Shown here: piece after piece, positions 42,601 through 53,900 of the stretch
How the letters are laid out: the number at the start of each line of letters is the position of its first letter
How positions within the stretch are numbered: position 1 is the stretch's first letter
Origin: Metaphire vulgaris
Taxonomy: Eukaryota; Annelida; Clitellata; Crassiclitellata; Megascolecidae
DNA length: 64,000 nt
Assembly: GCA_018105865.1 (NCBI GenBank)
Contig: JACLAT010000159.1
Span: 1-64,000 of the forward strand
Reading direction: 5' to 3'
Program-made: the position numbers and the translations under genes
The notes under the pieces: generated by a model
Told to the model about the DNA's origin: nothing
Databases searched by the model: none
The model's input: the letters and a program-made list of their open reading frames with translations, nothing else

Positions 42601-44650
42601 AACAGCCAATCTCTCCCGTTATTTTTGACGGGTAAACACCTAGTATTTTAATATTGCGCGGAAATTGATAGCGACGTAATATTAATATTATTAGTTGTTT
42701 TGCTGTGCGCTGTTCTCTGTATCATATAGGTTATCATTATAGACAGTTTTCTAACTTTGCGTGTGTTCCCTCATTTTTCCAATCCTTATCTACTCCGTCC
42801 CTCTCCTTAACCTCTGTCTCTGTCTCTGTCTTTCTCTCCGTGTCTCTTTCTCTCTCTCTCGTCGCTGTACATGGTCAACAAAAGACCAGGTCTGGAATAT
42901 GTGGTTTTTAAAATCTATGTTTTTTAGGTTTTTAAAACTCTGTGATAGAGAATTTTCTACAGTTTTAGGTGTTTTTAAGTCGAAAAATTAAAGAAAATTG
43001 TATATCAGGTTTCCTTACACTCTGCATACAGCAGCAAACTTAGGTGACAGGAATACAGAGAGGGAATGATTTATGGCATGAATACACAGAAGGGCTATGG
43101 TTGTTGACACGCCAAGCATTAAAATCTCAAAATCTAAATTTTATTTCTAGAAAACCTTGGTTTTCCATCCATGTAAAGGAGTAAATTCGTACTTTACACG
43201 ATGGTTAGTCAGTCTCTCCAACCATTGCATGCGTGCAGTGAATTTCATTTCGTTTACACTGTCTATAACGATTTTATAGGCCATACATGAGGATGTGTGT
43301 CGTTTGGTAATTTAGGAGGATGCAGTGTACACGAGGACTGCGGGGTTTTCCAATACTGCGACATGTGGAAATGTTGCGAAGTAAGATTTGCCAGCGAAAC
43401 TGATGCACTACAAATGTTTTTGATTAGATCATTAAATTTCACATGAAGAACAACCGTTTTCTGTGGAGTATACATCTCCTTCGAGTAAATATCAAATAAC
43501 AAAACACTTAAGTAGCAGAGTGTTTATACACTGTAGCTTATATCTTAATAATGTTTATAGTTCAGCTTAATAGAGACGAAACGCACTATTTTTACGGTAG
43601 CATTGCCATGCAGCAGTTTGAAACCACTTCAAATAGTTAGTCATACAATTCACTGTCCACCTTCTATAAGTCGATACCGAAGAAGCTGGCCAGCTACGGA
43701 TAACTAGACGACGGAATTTGGTATTAGGATCAAATAGTAAATTAGTAATAGTGATGATTACGGAAAATAAATGCTTCGTCATGCATATTTTGTCACATTT
43801 TAATGCATTACGTTACATTTTTCTTAGAGTTTTTATGCAAGCCCCCACATCAAACAGTAAAATCATCAAGGAAAAGGATCATTGACAGTAAATGGGTAGA
43901 GTATTTCTCTGAAATTTCAGGATCATTATGTAATTTACTATCGAATTGTAGTTGATCTAATTTGGTACATTTACGAAGCACTTCGAAGTCCAAATATTTT
44001 GGACATTCTCGCAACTCTGAAATCTTGGGTTTTGCGTACGCAGTATTTTATCCAGACCTGTTAGGAGAGCAGTATTTTATCCAAGCCTGCTTGGGGATCC
44101 GTATTATATCCATGTCTGTTAGGGAGATCTCTCCACCCAAAACCCTCAAAAGTCCCCCCCCCCCAATAGCTCTGACATAAATTTTTGCATTGAACTATGT
44201 CTCTTCCCCTCTAGCAAAGTCGATTTACTCCTCACCAAATACCTGGGGTCTGGATAAAACACTGCGCACGAAATTTCCATACTAAGCTTCGCGTTTGAAT
44301 TTTAACCAGTTCCTTGGAATAAGTGCAATTTGTAAGTGTTCTTTGTCGAGTTATGAACAAAAACATTGATGATCGTCGTTTTTCATTGTTGCATTTGGCA
44401 AGGGCAAAAGGGACGCCTTCCGGGTCACTGATTTGTCCATTTGTTTAATAGAAAAGAGAAATGGAGAACTCTGAAAATGGCAGTCTTTTAAACCACTCAC
44501 TCTCAAATACCACCATGTCATCTTCAGAAGAGCGCCTAACGTGTCTCGCTGTATTAATTATTGTTTTTGCAGATGTCGTACGGAAGAAGAAAAGGGATTT
44601 CAAGTTCACCCTCTTCAATAACTTTAACTTATTTCAAATTGAAATTGTGA
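38458..44650 (+). CDS. Cysteine-rich secreted peptide gene C (3 exons, altered tail)
   Basis: Exon 1 is 38458-38542 (donor C|GTAAGA), exon 2 is 43316-43380 (acceptor AATTTAG, donor GAA|GTAAGA) and exon 3 is 44573-44650 (acceptor TTTTTGCAG, stop TGA). The joined frame is open for 75 codons. Exon 1 (METGILIRFWLK, core IFFVVILLFHL, end VEMCA) differs from gene B at very few positions. Exon 2 gives CSVHEDCGVFQYC then DMWKCC. Exon 2 is one base longer than in gene B and exon 3 has two extra bases; together they restore the B frame from SPSS onward (TLTYFKLK is shared). Between them the tail reads EMSYGRRKGIS, losing the usual last Cys. Intron 1 holds a Helitron-like dimer. Intron 2 has a copy of the 5' flank of gene B directly before exon 3. 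It could be functional or a recent pseudogene. Confidence 0.6.
38771..40652 (+). mobile_element. Helitron-like element, copy 3 (first of the second dimer)
   Basis: The host sequence AACGTA is followed by TCTTATTATATAATTCTCG. The copy ends with the CCCGTCA/TGACGGG hairpin and CTAG at 40652. It has two subterminal units of about 58 bp. It has lost some (TCCG)n units compared with copy 1 and has 11 extra bases (TGTATTAAAAC-like) near 38873. Confidence 0.85.
40653..42643 (+). mobile_element. Helitron-like element, copy 4 (second of the second dimer)
   Basis: It begins with TC directly after the CTAG of copy 3 (CTAG|TCTTATTATATAATTC), so the junction is exact. It ends at 42643 with CTAG followed by host TATTTTAATATTGCGCGG. 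A MITE is inserted near its 3' end, which leaves one subterminal unit. The hairpin has one mismatch (CCCGTTA). Confidence 0.85.
42397..42572. mobile_element. hAT-type MITE inside Helitron copy 4
   Basis: The ends CAGGGTCGGCGCTAGAGG and GCGCCGCCCCTG are inverted, with ATTGCATT at 42389-42396 and 42573-42580. It inserted after the Helitron dimer was in place, or at least after this copy arose. Confidence 0.9.
44041..44264. repeat. MITE (CAGTATTTTATCCAG ends) in gene C intron 2
   Basis: It starts CAGTATTTTATCCAGACCTG and ends GGTCTGGATAAAACACTG. Relatives are at 32580-32700 (partial) and 53016-53190. Confidence 0.65.
44325..44550 (+). repeat. Copy of the gene B 5' flank next to gene C exon 3
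   Basis: TTCATTGTTGCATTTGGC, GGAGAACTCTGAAAATGGC, ACCACTCACTCTCAAATACC and ATGTCATCTTCAGAAGAGCG match the sequence that surrounds the LINE and LTR insertions upstream of gene B (22340-22430, 23085-23149, 28857-28925). At GTGTCTCG the match switches to intron 2 sequence just before exon 3. It therefore shows the state before both insertions. Confidence 0.8.
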
Positions 44651-45100
44651 ACATATGATATGTTAAGTTATTATTAAGTTTAATTATTTTGAAGAGCAGC
44701 CCATATTAATTTTGTCTTCAGAATTAAAACAACTCTCTGTGCAATTGTTTTGCAATGTGTAATATTTCACTTGATATGGTATGCTTATAGTATGCATGGC
44801 ACGTTAGACATTAAAATTCTCTAGCACTGGAGGTATATGTGAAAGATTATAGAATATAGAATTAAAGTTGTTCCTATATTAGAATCAACGCGTTTTGGCA
44901 GCTGGGCGCCGGCATTATGGCTCCATATTAAGACATTCACTTATTCTGGTAATAAGTCGCTTTCAATGCTAATTGACTTTAGTATCCTCGTGGGGATCTG
45001 TTTCACAGCGCCAAGCATAGTGCTGCATAGCACATAAGGCTAATATAGTACCAAATGCTCATCTGTTCAGTGATGCGCTGCCTGTTTAGTCTATGACATA
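44651..45100. other. 3' flank of gene C
   Basis: AT-rich sequence, similar in places to the flank of gene B exon 3 (about 32850-33050, for example TTTTGTATATGTGTGATA versus TTTTGCAATGTGTAATA). I see no gene. Confidence 0.4.
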
Positions 45101-45101
45101 G

Positions 45102-45265
45102 GGGCCGTCCATAAACGACGTCACGCTATTTTGGCAGCTTTTCTACTCCCTCTCCCCCTCGTCGCACATCACAAAAAGTCAGACCCCTCAAATATGACGT
45201 CACAACGCATTAACCCGCTCGTCATCTTTCCAATGTCAAAATTAACGTTTCAAAACACTTATTTC
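45102..45265. repeat. GGGGCCGTCCATAAACGACGTCACG repeat
   Basis: This is the second copy of the family at 3578. It includes ATGACGTCACAACGCATTAA and AATGTCAAAATTAACGTTTC words that are the reverse of those at 3680-3760. Confidence 0.5.
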
Positions 45266-45514
45266 GTGAACAAAGCAGATATTGAAACGAATTCGTTTTA
45301 AAATGTTTATTATAATTGCTATAGTCAAAACGATACTCAGAAACGTATTCAAATTCTTTTTTAATGAAATATAATAATCATAAGTGCAAATACGTTCAAC
45401 TTTGCATTTTCATAACATTGAGGTATCAATAACAATATTTAGCATCATTTTACGGTACATTTCTAAAAAACCTTTCTTTATTCGGCCGAGCATTTGACTG
45501 TTTATTATTTGGTT

Positions 45515-45620
45515 AAGTCAGTGTTTCTCAACCCTTTTCCCTCACGCCCCACTGGCTGTGTACCGAAGAAGCGTACGCTCCACCAAGAACCGTCCACTAT
45601 GATTGTAACGCGTAGCACTG
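45515..45620. repeat. hAT-type MITE end (CAGTGTTTCTCAACCC)
   Basis: One terminus only: CAGTGTTTCTCAACCCTTTTCC. This opening is shared with many animal hAT MITEs of the 'TTCTCAACC' type; compare 56225. Confidence 0.4.
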
Positions 45621-45694
45621 GACAATTCACTTTTCTTGGCGGCATGTTACATCACAGGACTAACAAAGATATTAAGATATTTTAAAAGATATTA

Positions 45695-46037
45695 ATGATT
45701 CTTAAGATATGGTGGGGAATGAAAATCACGAATGAAGAAGTAAGGAGAAGAATCAGAATCGACAGTGATGTGATAAACACAATCAAAGAAAGGAAGCTCC
45801 AGATGTTTGGTCATGTCAGTCGCATGGAGGAGAAGAGAATTCTGAACGTTGCAATGGAGGGAACAATGGAGGGAACACGCCCTCCGGGAAGGCCCAGAAG
45901 ACGATGGTTCGACGACATCAGAGAGTGGACGGGATTGAATCTTGAGAGGCAATACATGCGGCACAAGGGGACCGCGAAAATTGGAAAAGAATCGTTCAGC
46001 ATGCTACTGGTCTCGACGGTTCCTGGGGACTATGAGC

Positions 46038-46100
<63 letters not shown>

Positions 46101-46101
46101 C
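45695..46101 (+). mobile_element. RTE-like LINE 3' fragment with (TGA)n tail
   Basis: The frame reads ITNEEVRRRIRIDSDVINTI, KLQMFGHVSRMEEKRI, RPPGRPRRRWFDDIREWTG and GDYELMMMM, the conserved end of an RTE-type polyprotein. It runs straight into a (TGA)n tract at 46038-46101. It is 5'-truncated. Confidence 0.8.
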
Positions 46102-46269
46102 TAACAAAGACCTGCATGTACAAGCTTCACAGGCTCCGGAAAGTCATTCAAACACTCTACCTCTGGCCACCTTACTGTGTGTCCTCGCTATACAGTGGTC
46201 TGCGCCGTCGACTACTGCATTTATGGTGTTCCTGACTACATAATATAATATATCCAAAATCCAGACCAT

Positions 46270-46425
46270 CCTAAACGTCTCTGCTACCTGATCTGCCGCC
46301 AGGATCGTCGGGCGAGCGTAACAGTTCTTTTGAGAGACAAGCTCCACTGGATTCGAGTTCGGGGAGCTAATTACCTTCAAGAGATGCCTAATAATCCATG
46401 GCAAGCCAGTTATGAGCACCTGGAG
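46270..46425 (+). pseudogene. Small CR1/L2 LINE relic
   Basis: VLLRDKLHWIRVRG can be read at about 46320-46360, the LHWLRV signature of the CR1/L2 RT end. It continues beyond the MITEs near 47090 (WNRLSIPPEIRR). It is very degraded. Confidence 0.5.
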
Positions 46426-46426
46426 A

Positions 46427-46607
46427 AGTGGCGGCTTCATATGCGGGTCCGGGGGCCCGTGCACCCCTATTGAATGCCTGACCCCCCAGTGGCCCTCTGT
46501 TGCGACCCTATACATACTACTACATACTTATCAACAACTGGTTGGCCCCATGCTTAGAAGTTGCCACCCCATTGGCCCCCCACTTGCCAAATCCTGGATC
46601 CGCCAGT
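46427..46607. mobile_element. MITE of the CAGTGGCGGCTC family (third copy)
   Basis: AGTGGCGGCTTC at the left, GGATCCGCCAGT at the right and the family interior (GCCCGTGCACCCCTATTGA, AACTGGTTGGCCCC) are present. The left first base and the flanks are damaged. The next MITE cuts its right end. Confidence 0.8.
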
Positions 46608-46860
46608 CAGAGCCATAGCTAGAGGGCGGGGGGGGGGCAAGCCGTCCCGGGCGCCGACCGGTAGGGGACGCATTTTCGATGAGAAAAATTACAAAAATAG
46701 CTGCGCAGAATAATAAAGATAAAGCAAAATAGGTCTCTTGTGCTTTTGTGCGTGCTTGTGACATTGTGACGACTAAAAAGTTCATCAGCCCAAAATGGGA
46801 AAATGGATATGAAAATATAAATCTTGCCCCGGGCGCCGAAAAACCCTAGCTACGGCTCTG
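46608..46860. mobile_element. hAT-type MITE (CAGAGCCATAGCTAG ends)
   Basis: The inverted ends are CAGAGCCATAGCTAG and CTAGCTACGGCTCTG. The flanks CCGCCAGT (46600-46607) and CTGCCAGT (46861-46868) match at seven of eight bases. It inserted into the previous MITE. Confidence 0.85.
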
Positions 46861-46972
46861 CTGCCAGTGAACTGCATGAACGACTCCGAACCACCCGCCA
46901 GCGATACGCTCAGACGTACGACACTGCGATCATCGTCCTCTCTCTCTACCTTGCCGTCCCGAGGCCGCTTAA

Positions 46973-47044
46973 CCCCTTAACTGGAGATCCCGGATATATC
47001 CGTCCATTTTACATTGAGTTACAGTTAAATACACGGTCAAGGGG
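46973..47044. mobile_element. 72-bp piggyBac-type MITE
   Basis: CCCCTTAACTGGAG at the left and CACGGTCAAGGGG at the right are bounded by TTAA on both sides (46969-46972 and 47045-47048). It contains CCCGGATATATCCG. It is among the smallest elements I see here. Confidence 0.65.
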
Positions 47045-47572
47045 TTAAAATTCCTACTCTTGGTGATCGCACTTTCTCTCGAAGTGCGAAGTGAACCACT
47101 GCTGTGGAATAGGCTTTCGATCCCTCCTGAAATAAGGAGGATGCAATGCTCGGTCCCTCTTGCAAGTAAATTAATATTTTACATAGTAATTGATTTAAGT
47201 AATGCAAGATGGTTGACAAAATAACCATATACAGCAAGTCAATATTGGAAAGCTGCAAAGAAGCCTTAAAGTTTTACAGGTACATCAAACTAATTTGGTA
47301 AATTAGGTGACCAGTATAACAGACATTCTTTAATTAATGTGTTCCCAAAGTGGTAATTTGCTGAAACAGCATCAACGGTCTGATGGACACTTTCTACGCA
47401 TGCGACATTTCTTTCCAATCGAGAACGCAGCTTTTAATTAAAACGCACGTCAACACCCCACTTGCAACAGTCCTACTGTCGTCCGCCATCTTTACAATAG
47501 GCGTGACTCCCTTGTATCCTAGGGTCCATCCGCCTACTGTCCAGGGGACAACGTAATGTAATCGTAGACGGC

Positions 47573-47578
47573 TTTATT
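47573..47578 (-). terminator. Poly(A) signal of the TNF-like gene
   Basis: AATAAA on the minus strand, 266 bp beyond the stop codon at 47844. It gives a 3' UTR of about 280-290 bases. Confidence 0.5.
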
Positions 47579-47843
47579 CCGGTAAAATGTCCCACCAAGG
47601 AGCCGCAGCGTTATCGAGAAGCTAAGCGCTATAAAACATTATATTACAGGACATAGCATCGTCCTATTTGTGTGTGTGTGTGTTGTGTTTGTCTAAAGTT
47701 GCATCCGTATCAAAGACGACGACGCGTCCTATTCGCGGTAACAGTCCGTAAAACCCTGGGGTCTCATGCGTTCGAGTATAAAACCCCCGTAAACAGTATA
47801 CTGTACACATCGCTCCAGAGGGTATCGGTACGCCTTCCCCTCT

Positions 47844-48104
47844 CTAGTCGGCCAATTTGACGATTCCCCAGAAGTTGGCCGCCGGATCGTTGTAGATGCG
47901 ATGGGGATAGAGATTGGCGACGGCAACGACCTGGTTCTGACGGAGAACCAGGGCGGACGCCGAATAGCACGGCTTCAGACGGGAGTTTTCCGTCGACGTC
48001 AGCGACCGGTTGAAGAAGTCGAGACTCTGGAAGCATTTCATGACGAACGCGCCGTCCACCTTGACGGCAAAGGCGTTGCGAGCTCTCGCATTCTCGAAAT
48101 GAAT
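47844..48104 (-). CDS. TNF-like gene exon 4
   Basis: The acceptor TTCTTTTCAG precedes IHFENARARNAFAVKVDG. It encodes the second half of the TNF domain with both cysteines and the C-terminus. A longer reading without splicing would start at 48161 (MALHPTIHVYV), but joining from exon 3 gives the expected YAQ-IHF strand order. Confidence 0.88.
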   Translation of the reverse strand: MHFENARARNAFAVKVDGAFVMKCFQSLDFFNRSLTSTENSRLKPCYSASALVLRQNQVVAVANLYPHRIYNDPAANFWGIVKLAD

Positions 48105-51100
48105 CTGAAAAGAACGAGGAATATAGTTAACGTACACATGAATGGTTGGGTGCAGGGCCACCTTAACCGTTAGGCAGTTTAGGCACTGCCTAGGGCGAAA
48201 AAATAATTTGCAGGGCGAAATAAAACGGGATGAAAATTTTTTGTGAGCGAATAACCTTTTTGCTTGTCAGGCTATTTCGTAGAGCTGACAACTTTTTTTG
48301 CTCGTCAGACTTTTTCCGTATGTGATGTGAATGGCCGAAAATTTCCGAAAATGAAAATCTGCCTAGGCGCCCAAAATTCTAAAGATGGCCTGGTTGGGTG
48401 GAATAAGGATTTAAATGCAGTTACCGCCTTAATGGTGAGGTTGTCAATTGAAGGGCCCAGAGGAATAAGGAAGTAAATCCAGTTACCCCATTAGTGGTGA
48501 AAATATCAGTTGAAGGGTCCGGTGAAATATGAAGTAAATGCAGTTACCCCTCTTATTGTTATTGATACTCAAACCATTGGGGTCGAAACCGTTACCTCCT
48601 TATCCCACCCAGTCATTCGTATATTTTCAACTCAGAAATGTTCATGAGTTGGGTTAACCCATGGGTTGGGTTCTGACAGACTTTTCCTATTTTTAATGGT
48701 GGGTTGGGTTGGGTCAGAAATAAGTCATGGTTTATGGTTTAGGAAATTGTAATGCATTGCGGTGGATTGGGTCAAGTAACCCTATTACCGGTATGGGTTG
48801 GATTGTGTTGGAGATTCGATGGGTTGAGTTGGAATAGGCTCTAAAAATGGACCCATAGACATCTGTGGTTAAACTAGTCTGCGCGAAACTTCAGCAACTC
48901 AGCAGAAACGATACCAAATAGCTTCATTGGTTGCCAGTCATGCAACGAATAGACTTTGAAATCTGCCTAATGATCTACAGGGTGCTACTTTCAAACCAGC
49001 CAACAATCATATCACCGCTCCTTGTTCATTGTTCATGCTTTTGTAGAGACACTTAACTATATGTTCGAATTCACTATTTTTGCATGTAACGCACATTGGT
49101 TCCCAAACGTTTTCGATCAATCTAATCTAATATAATCTTAAACTTCTATAGCGCCACTTCATAATGCACAGGAGCATCAAACGATGGCACACCAAATCCA
49201 AATAATTAAAGGTCCAGGTCAAATCCAGAGTATCCGGCGCCATGCAAACGGGTGACAGTCTATGGTGAATAGGCCAGGTCAAAAAAGATGGGGTTTTAAT
49301 CTTTTTCTTAAAATCTTTAATGATCTATTGCTTCCTTGCTAAGTCCAGATTTTCCCAACCCCCGTGTCAAATTTGAACAAAGTGCACTCCGCGAAATAGT
49401 ATTTTCTGTGTAATAATTTATTGGCACCAAACTCCCTAAAAGTCTTGATAAGCAATAAAGGAAAACTATGTTTAATTTTTATTAACTCCCGCTCTCTGGA
49501 AGGACGCCCCGGCTTCCCAGGGAGCCGCGGTTCACACTTTGGGAATCCCACTGGCGTATACAAATCAAGTGAATATTATTACCTGGGCGTATACGAAATA
49601 GAGTCCAGTCTCGTCTATTGTTACTTTTGTTCTATCTTCGGACAAACGAAGAGCGTTGTTCAACAAATATTTCGACCTTTGAGTGTCCACAGATGCCGCT
49701 GCCGGAGTCTTCCACTTCAATATCTCTGCTGTACTTTCTTCCACTGAAACAGAGCATTCACATATTCAGTAATTATTTATTCTATTTCAATAAACCATTG
49801 CGGAATAATTAGGAGCAAACGATTATTTATTCTGTGTAAAGTTTTGCGTTTTCAAAAGACAATGCAATATGAATCTTCAATTTTTGTAAATTGCAGCATA
49901 ACGTTCTGTTGCGAGACTCAATATGCCTATGTCAGATTTTCCGGGGTCTGTGAGTGAAGTCCCAAGCTGGTAGAGATCACTTGAGGAATCCCCCCCCCAA
50001 CAACATCACAAGACACATGTTTTCATGGACCTAACAAAGAAATCGAAAGAGCTTCAATAGACCTCCTGCTCCTTAATCACAAATTTGAGTTTGTCAGACC
50101 AAAACATGATCTACCCTACAACTACAATTCAGAGATGGACATGGGTTGGGTTAACCCATGGGTTGGGTTGGGTTGGGTTGGGTTGGATTGGGTTGGGTCA
50201 TAAATTTAGGCAGTTGTGGTGGGTTGGGTTGGGTTGGGTTGCAAAACGCTGATTTGCACGTGGCACAGTGCACACACCATACATTCATCATCATCATGTG
50301 TCATCTTCATATCTGAAGGTTGACGGTCATGAGTTGTTTCCACTTCGTTCTGTCTTCAGCAATCCTTTTTAGTCTTCCGTAGTTCTTTTCCTGTATGTGT
50401 TCCTTAACGTCGTCCAGCCAGTCTCTTCTAGGTCTTCCTCTGGCCCTGTTTCCCTCATATCTGCCCTCTAATAGGACTTTTGCTTGTTCTGTGCTTGAAC
50501 CCGCATTATGTGTCCAGCATACTGAGTTTTCCTGTTTCACCATACATTGGTTATAAAAATGGTTATCGTTTTCCGCATTTTCATGTAACAAATTTCCGCC
50601 GAACTGTCGCTGGCAATACTGGCTTATGACGGCTCTTAGTTAAGCGATTGGCGGGTGGGGTTATATTCGGGACTGTCTTGAGCCCTGGTTCTATTGATCC
50701 AAACACAGTTGTTCCTATATAATAAAGCATTAAAGGCATAAGTCTATCTCCTTTGATACATAAAACCCCCTTCGCTGTTGTGGCCGTTGCTTTCTCGATA
50801 TTGTGCAGCGTCATATGCCTATAGGTAAATGTTGATCCGTAGCCACGAGATATTTGCATAAGACCGATGGAAGTAAATAATTCAAGGCATTGGAATCGAG
50901 AGTCGAAATTGATGAAAGAAAGAAGTAACTTTCTTTGAACCATCCACTGTAAATCCATCTTAATCCCCTTATTGACTCCAATAACATTTATGAGCTACTG
51001 CGTGGGAGTGCGTGCGAACTTGCTAAGCAAATGCTATAATGGCTCTATGGTTCCTTATTCGTTAGTCTTTCAACATTTGAAGCTGAATTTTAGATAGTAT

Positions 51101-51730
51101 AAGTACAAATTATAACACGGACGTCTACCTTCCTTTGCACGCCAATGATAATTATAATGGCGGAAAACATAGGCCCTACAGCGACATATGAGAGGTAATT
51201 TTTAAAAATGATTTGTATGCAGTAATTGACAAATTGTTGCTTAGCAATAAATTTGCTGAATATGTTTACTTGAAGCTTGGGTGGGTTGGATTGGGTTGGG
51301 TGAATACTTGCAATTGCCGGCATGGGTTGGGTTGGGTTGGGTTGGAGATTTGATGGGTCGGGTTGGGTTGGGTTCTAAAAAATGGACCCATGTCCATCTC
51401 TGCTACAATTTCCATTTCTATTTCGTTATTACGCTAAGTGGCTTTGAAACAGCGTTTTTACAATTGAAATTAATATGGCCTTCTGAATATTATTCGATCC
51501 ATGTTTAAAACTATTTCATGACTCTGTTCTTTATAAGAATTATTTTTATGTGTTTTTTCTCTTGCTCACCATCAAGTTGCAGATGAAGGGCTCGTATTCC
51601 CTGAAACACGCAAACATATTATCAGAATGACGACGTAATGCCATCGTGAAATTCATGAACCCCTTTATTGACATAGATAGTTGGATAATATTGATATAAC
51701 TGCCTAGCTCAGATGAATTTTTAATATCGA

Positions 51731-51800
<70 letters not shown>

Positions 51801-52738
51801 GAAAAACTTTTACTCGAGCTGTATTTCTTAAACTGTTGAATGTTGCCAGTGGCGATTCGAAGAATTCTTGGTGTGAGGATGCAATGAATTTTCAGAACGT
51901 TGGTGGGGATGAAATGAAATCTCGAAAAAGGAAAAGATCAACAAGTATAAAGGTCATTAACAGTGTTTTGCCAATAAATAAATAAAACTTTTAATAAAAC
52001 GCTGTAAATAAAATTTGCCGAAAAACGTTGACAAACAAGAAACTGGTCATCAGCTCTGTCTTGCGTTTTGCACACAAATACCCCCCGGGGGACGTTGACA
52101 AGCAACAAAGCAAAGCTTTGTGGGGGATGCATCCCCAGTTATCCCCAACGTGGAACCGCCCATGAACGTTGCTTCGTAGACACGATATCACCTAGGCCTC
52201 GCCGACCTCGATTGAAAGACACCGACATTGTTCGAATAACTTCACTAATGTCACTACTCTTTTTTAATAAAGGAACCTCACGCACACACACACAGAGAGG
52301 CACACGAATTCAAGACGCGAGATAAACAAGGTCGTCTGAAAAGTCTCTGTTCACGCAATATCGTCTGTCTGTAAGGCCTATTGGTCTATGGACTACCAAA
52401 CAAACGGGCTTCTGTTGTATCGGTCTGCAAATAGATTTAGAAAGACCGTGAGAGTCCAGCATAAATCTCCTTTCAGTTTCCACAACGCTTTGCTGTCTTT
52501 ATTATCTTCTGCGCATGCTCGAGAGAGCACACGAGGCCGGCAAAATGAGTCATGTTTTATTAAGAGACGATGCTGCATTTTCAAACTGAAGAAAACCCAC
52601 TTTGGTTGAGTACAAAAATCAACTGTCTCTTCCTGTCTCCGTCTCTCTGTCTCTGTCTGTCTCACTCTGTCTCTGTCTCTCCTGTTTATATCTCCATGTC
52701 TCTGTCTCCGTCTGTTTGTCAGTCTGTCTCTCTCTCTC

Positions 52739-52776
<38 letters not shown>

Positions 52777-53621
52777 CAACCAACACTTAGCCATATAAAG
52801 CAAATATCGGCTTGGACCGGATCCATAAGATTCGAAGTGTGGATTGGCACTCGTCGCACTCACACAGTTGGGCGCTGGCTTTTTGCATGTTATGATGAGA
52901 GAAATCAAGAGGAAATCAGGATGATCAGGTCGTGAGAACGAAAGAACGGAAGCAGTAGATCACAAAAAATAGAAAGATGAAATAGTTTTATGAGCCTATC
53001 GGAGTTTGATCCCACTCAGTGTTTTATACAGGCCTGTTGGGAGAGAGATCCCCAAAGCTTCAACACCCCCCCAAACAAAATCCCAGCACTTACACAAATT
53101 TTGCATTGAACTGCGTGTCTTCCTCCAGCCAAGTCAATTACCCCAAGGCTTCAACCCCTTTCAAAGGCCTGGAGTCTGGATAAAACACCGATCCCACCCA
53201 TATCAAATGGCACCTTGTTTACGAGCTACATATACTTGACTCTTTATTGTTAAAAAGATCAACTAAATTAATGATGCGGAATATGTGAGTTTATGTCATC
53301 CTGGCATATCATGCATTATATAGCAATAAAGTGATGCAGAAAAGGAAATAGCCTGACTGACCTTCCTCTGTTTATGATCCCCGTTCCGTGTCGAGCGCCT
53401 CATTCGGCTACTGCGCAGCGGTGGCAATGCGTCGTGGCTTCTATCGGGTGACTCGTTCAAGTCTCCTTTGCCTAGAATCAAGCAAGTAGACCTATGCAAC
53501 GATGTAGTAACAGCAGTAATAATAGTAACAATAAAAGTAGTAATAGTAGCAGTAGTAGTAATAATAGTAATAGATTAGTAATAATAGTAATTAAAGTAAT
53601 GGTAGTAGTATCAGCAGTGCA

Positions 53622-53684
<63 letters not shown>

Positions 53685-53685
53685 C

Positions 53686-53719
<34 letters not shown>

Positions 53720-53860
53720 AGTAGTTGCAGCAGCAACAACAACAGCAGGAGTAGTTGCAGCAGAGGTACAGCAGTATTAGACCTATAGTAAGTTTGTAAC
53801 GATAGTAGTAGTATCAGCAGTATTAGTACACGTAGGACTAGTAGTAGTGTGGTGGTGGTG

Positions 53861-53900
<40 letters not shown>

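Noticed and set aside
47901..48173. 90-codon + strand frame over the last TNF exon
   Set aside because: It is the shadow of the minus-strand TNF domain, which has clear family motifs and splice sites.
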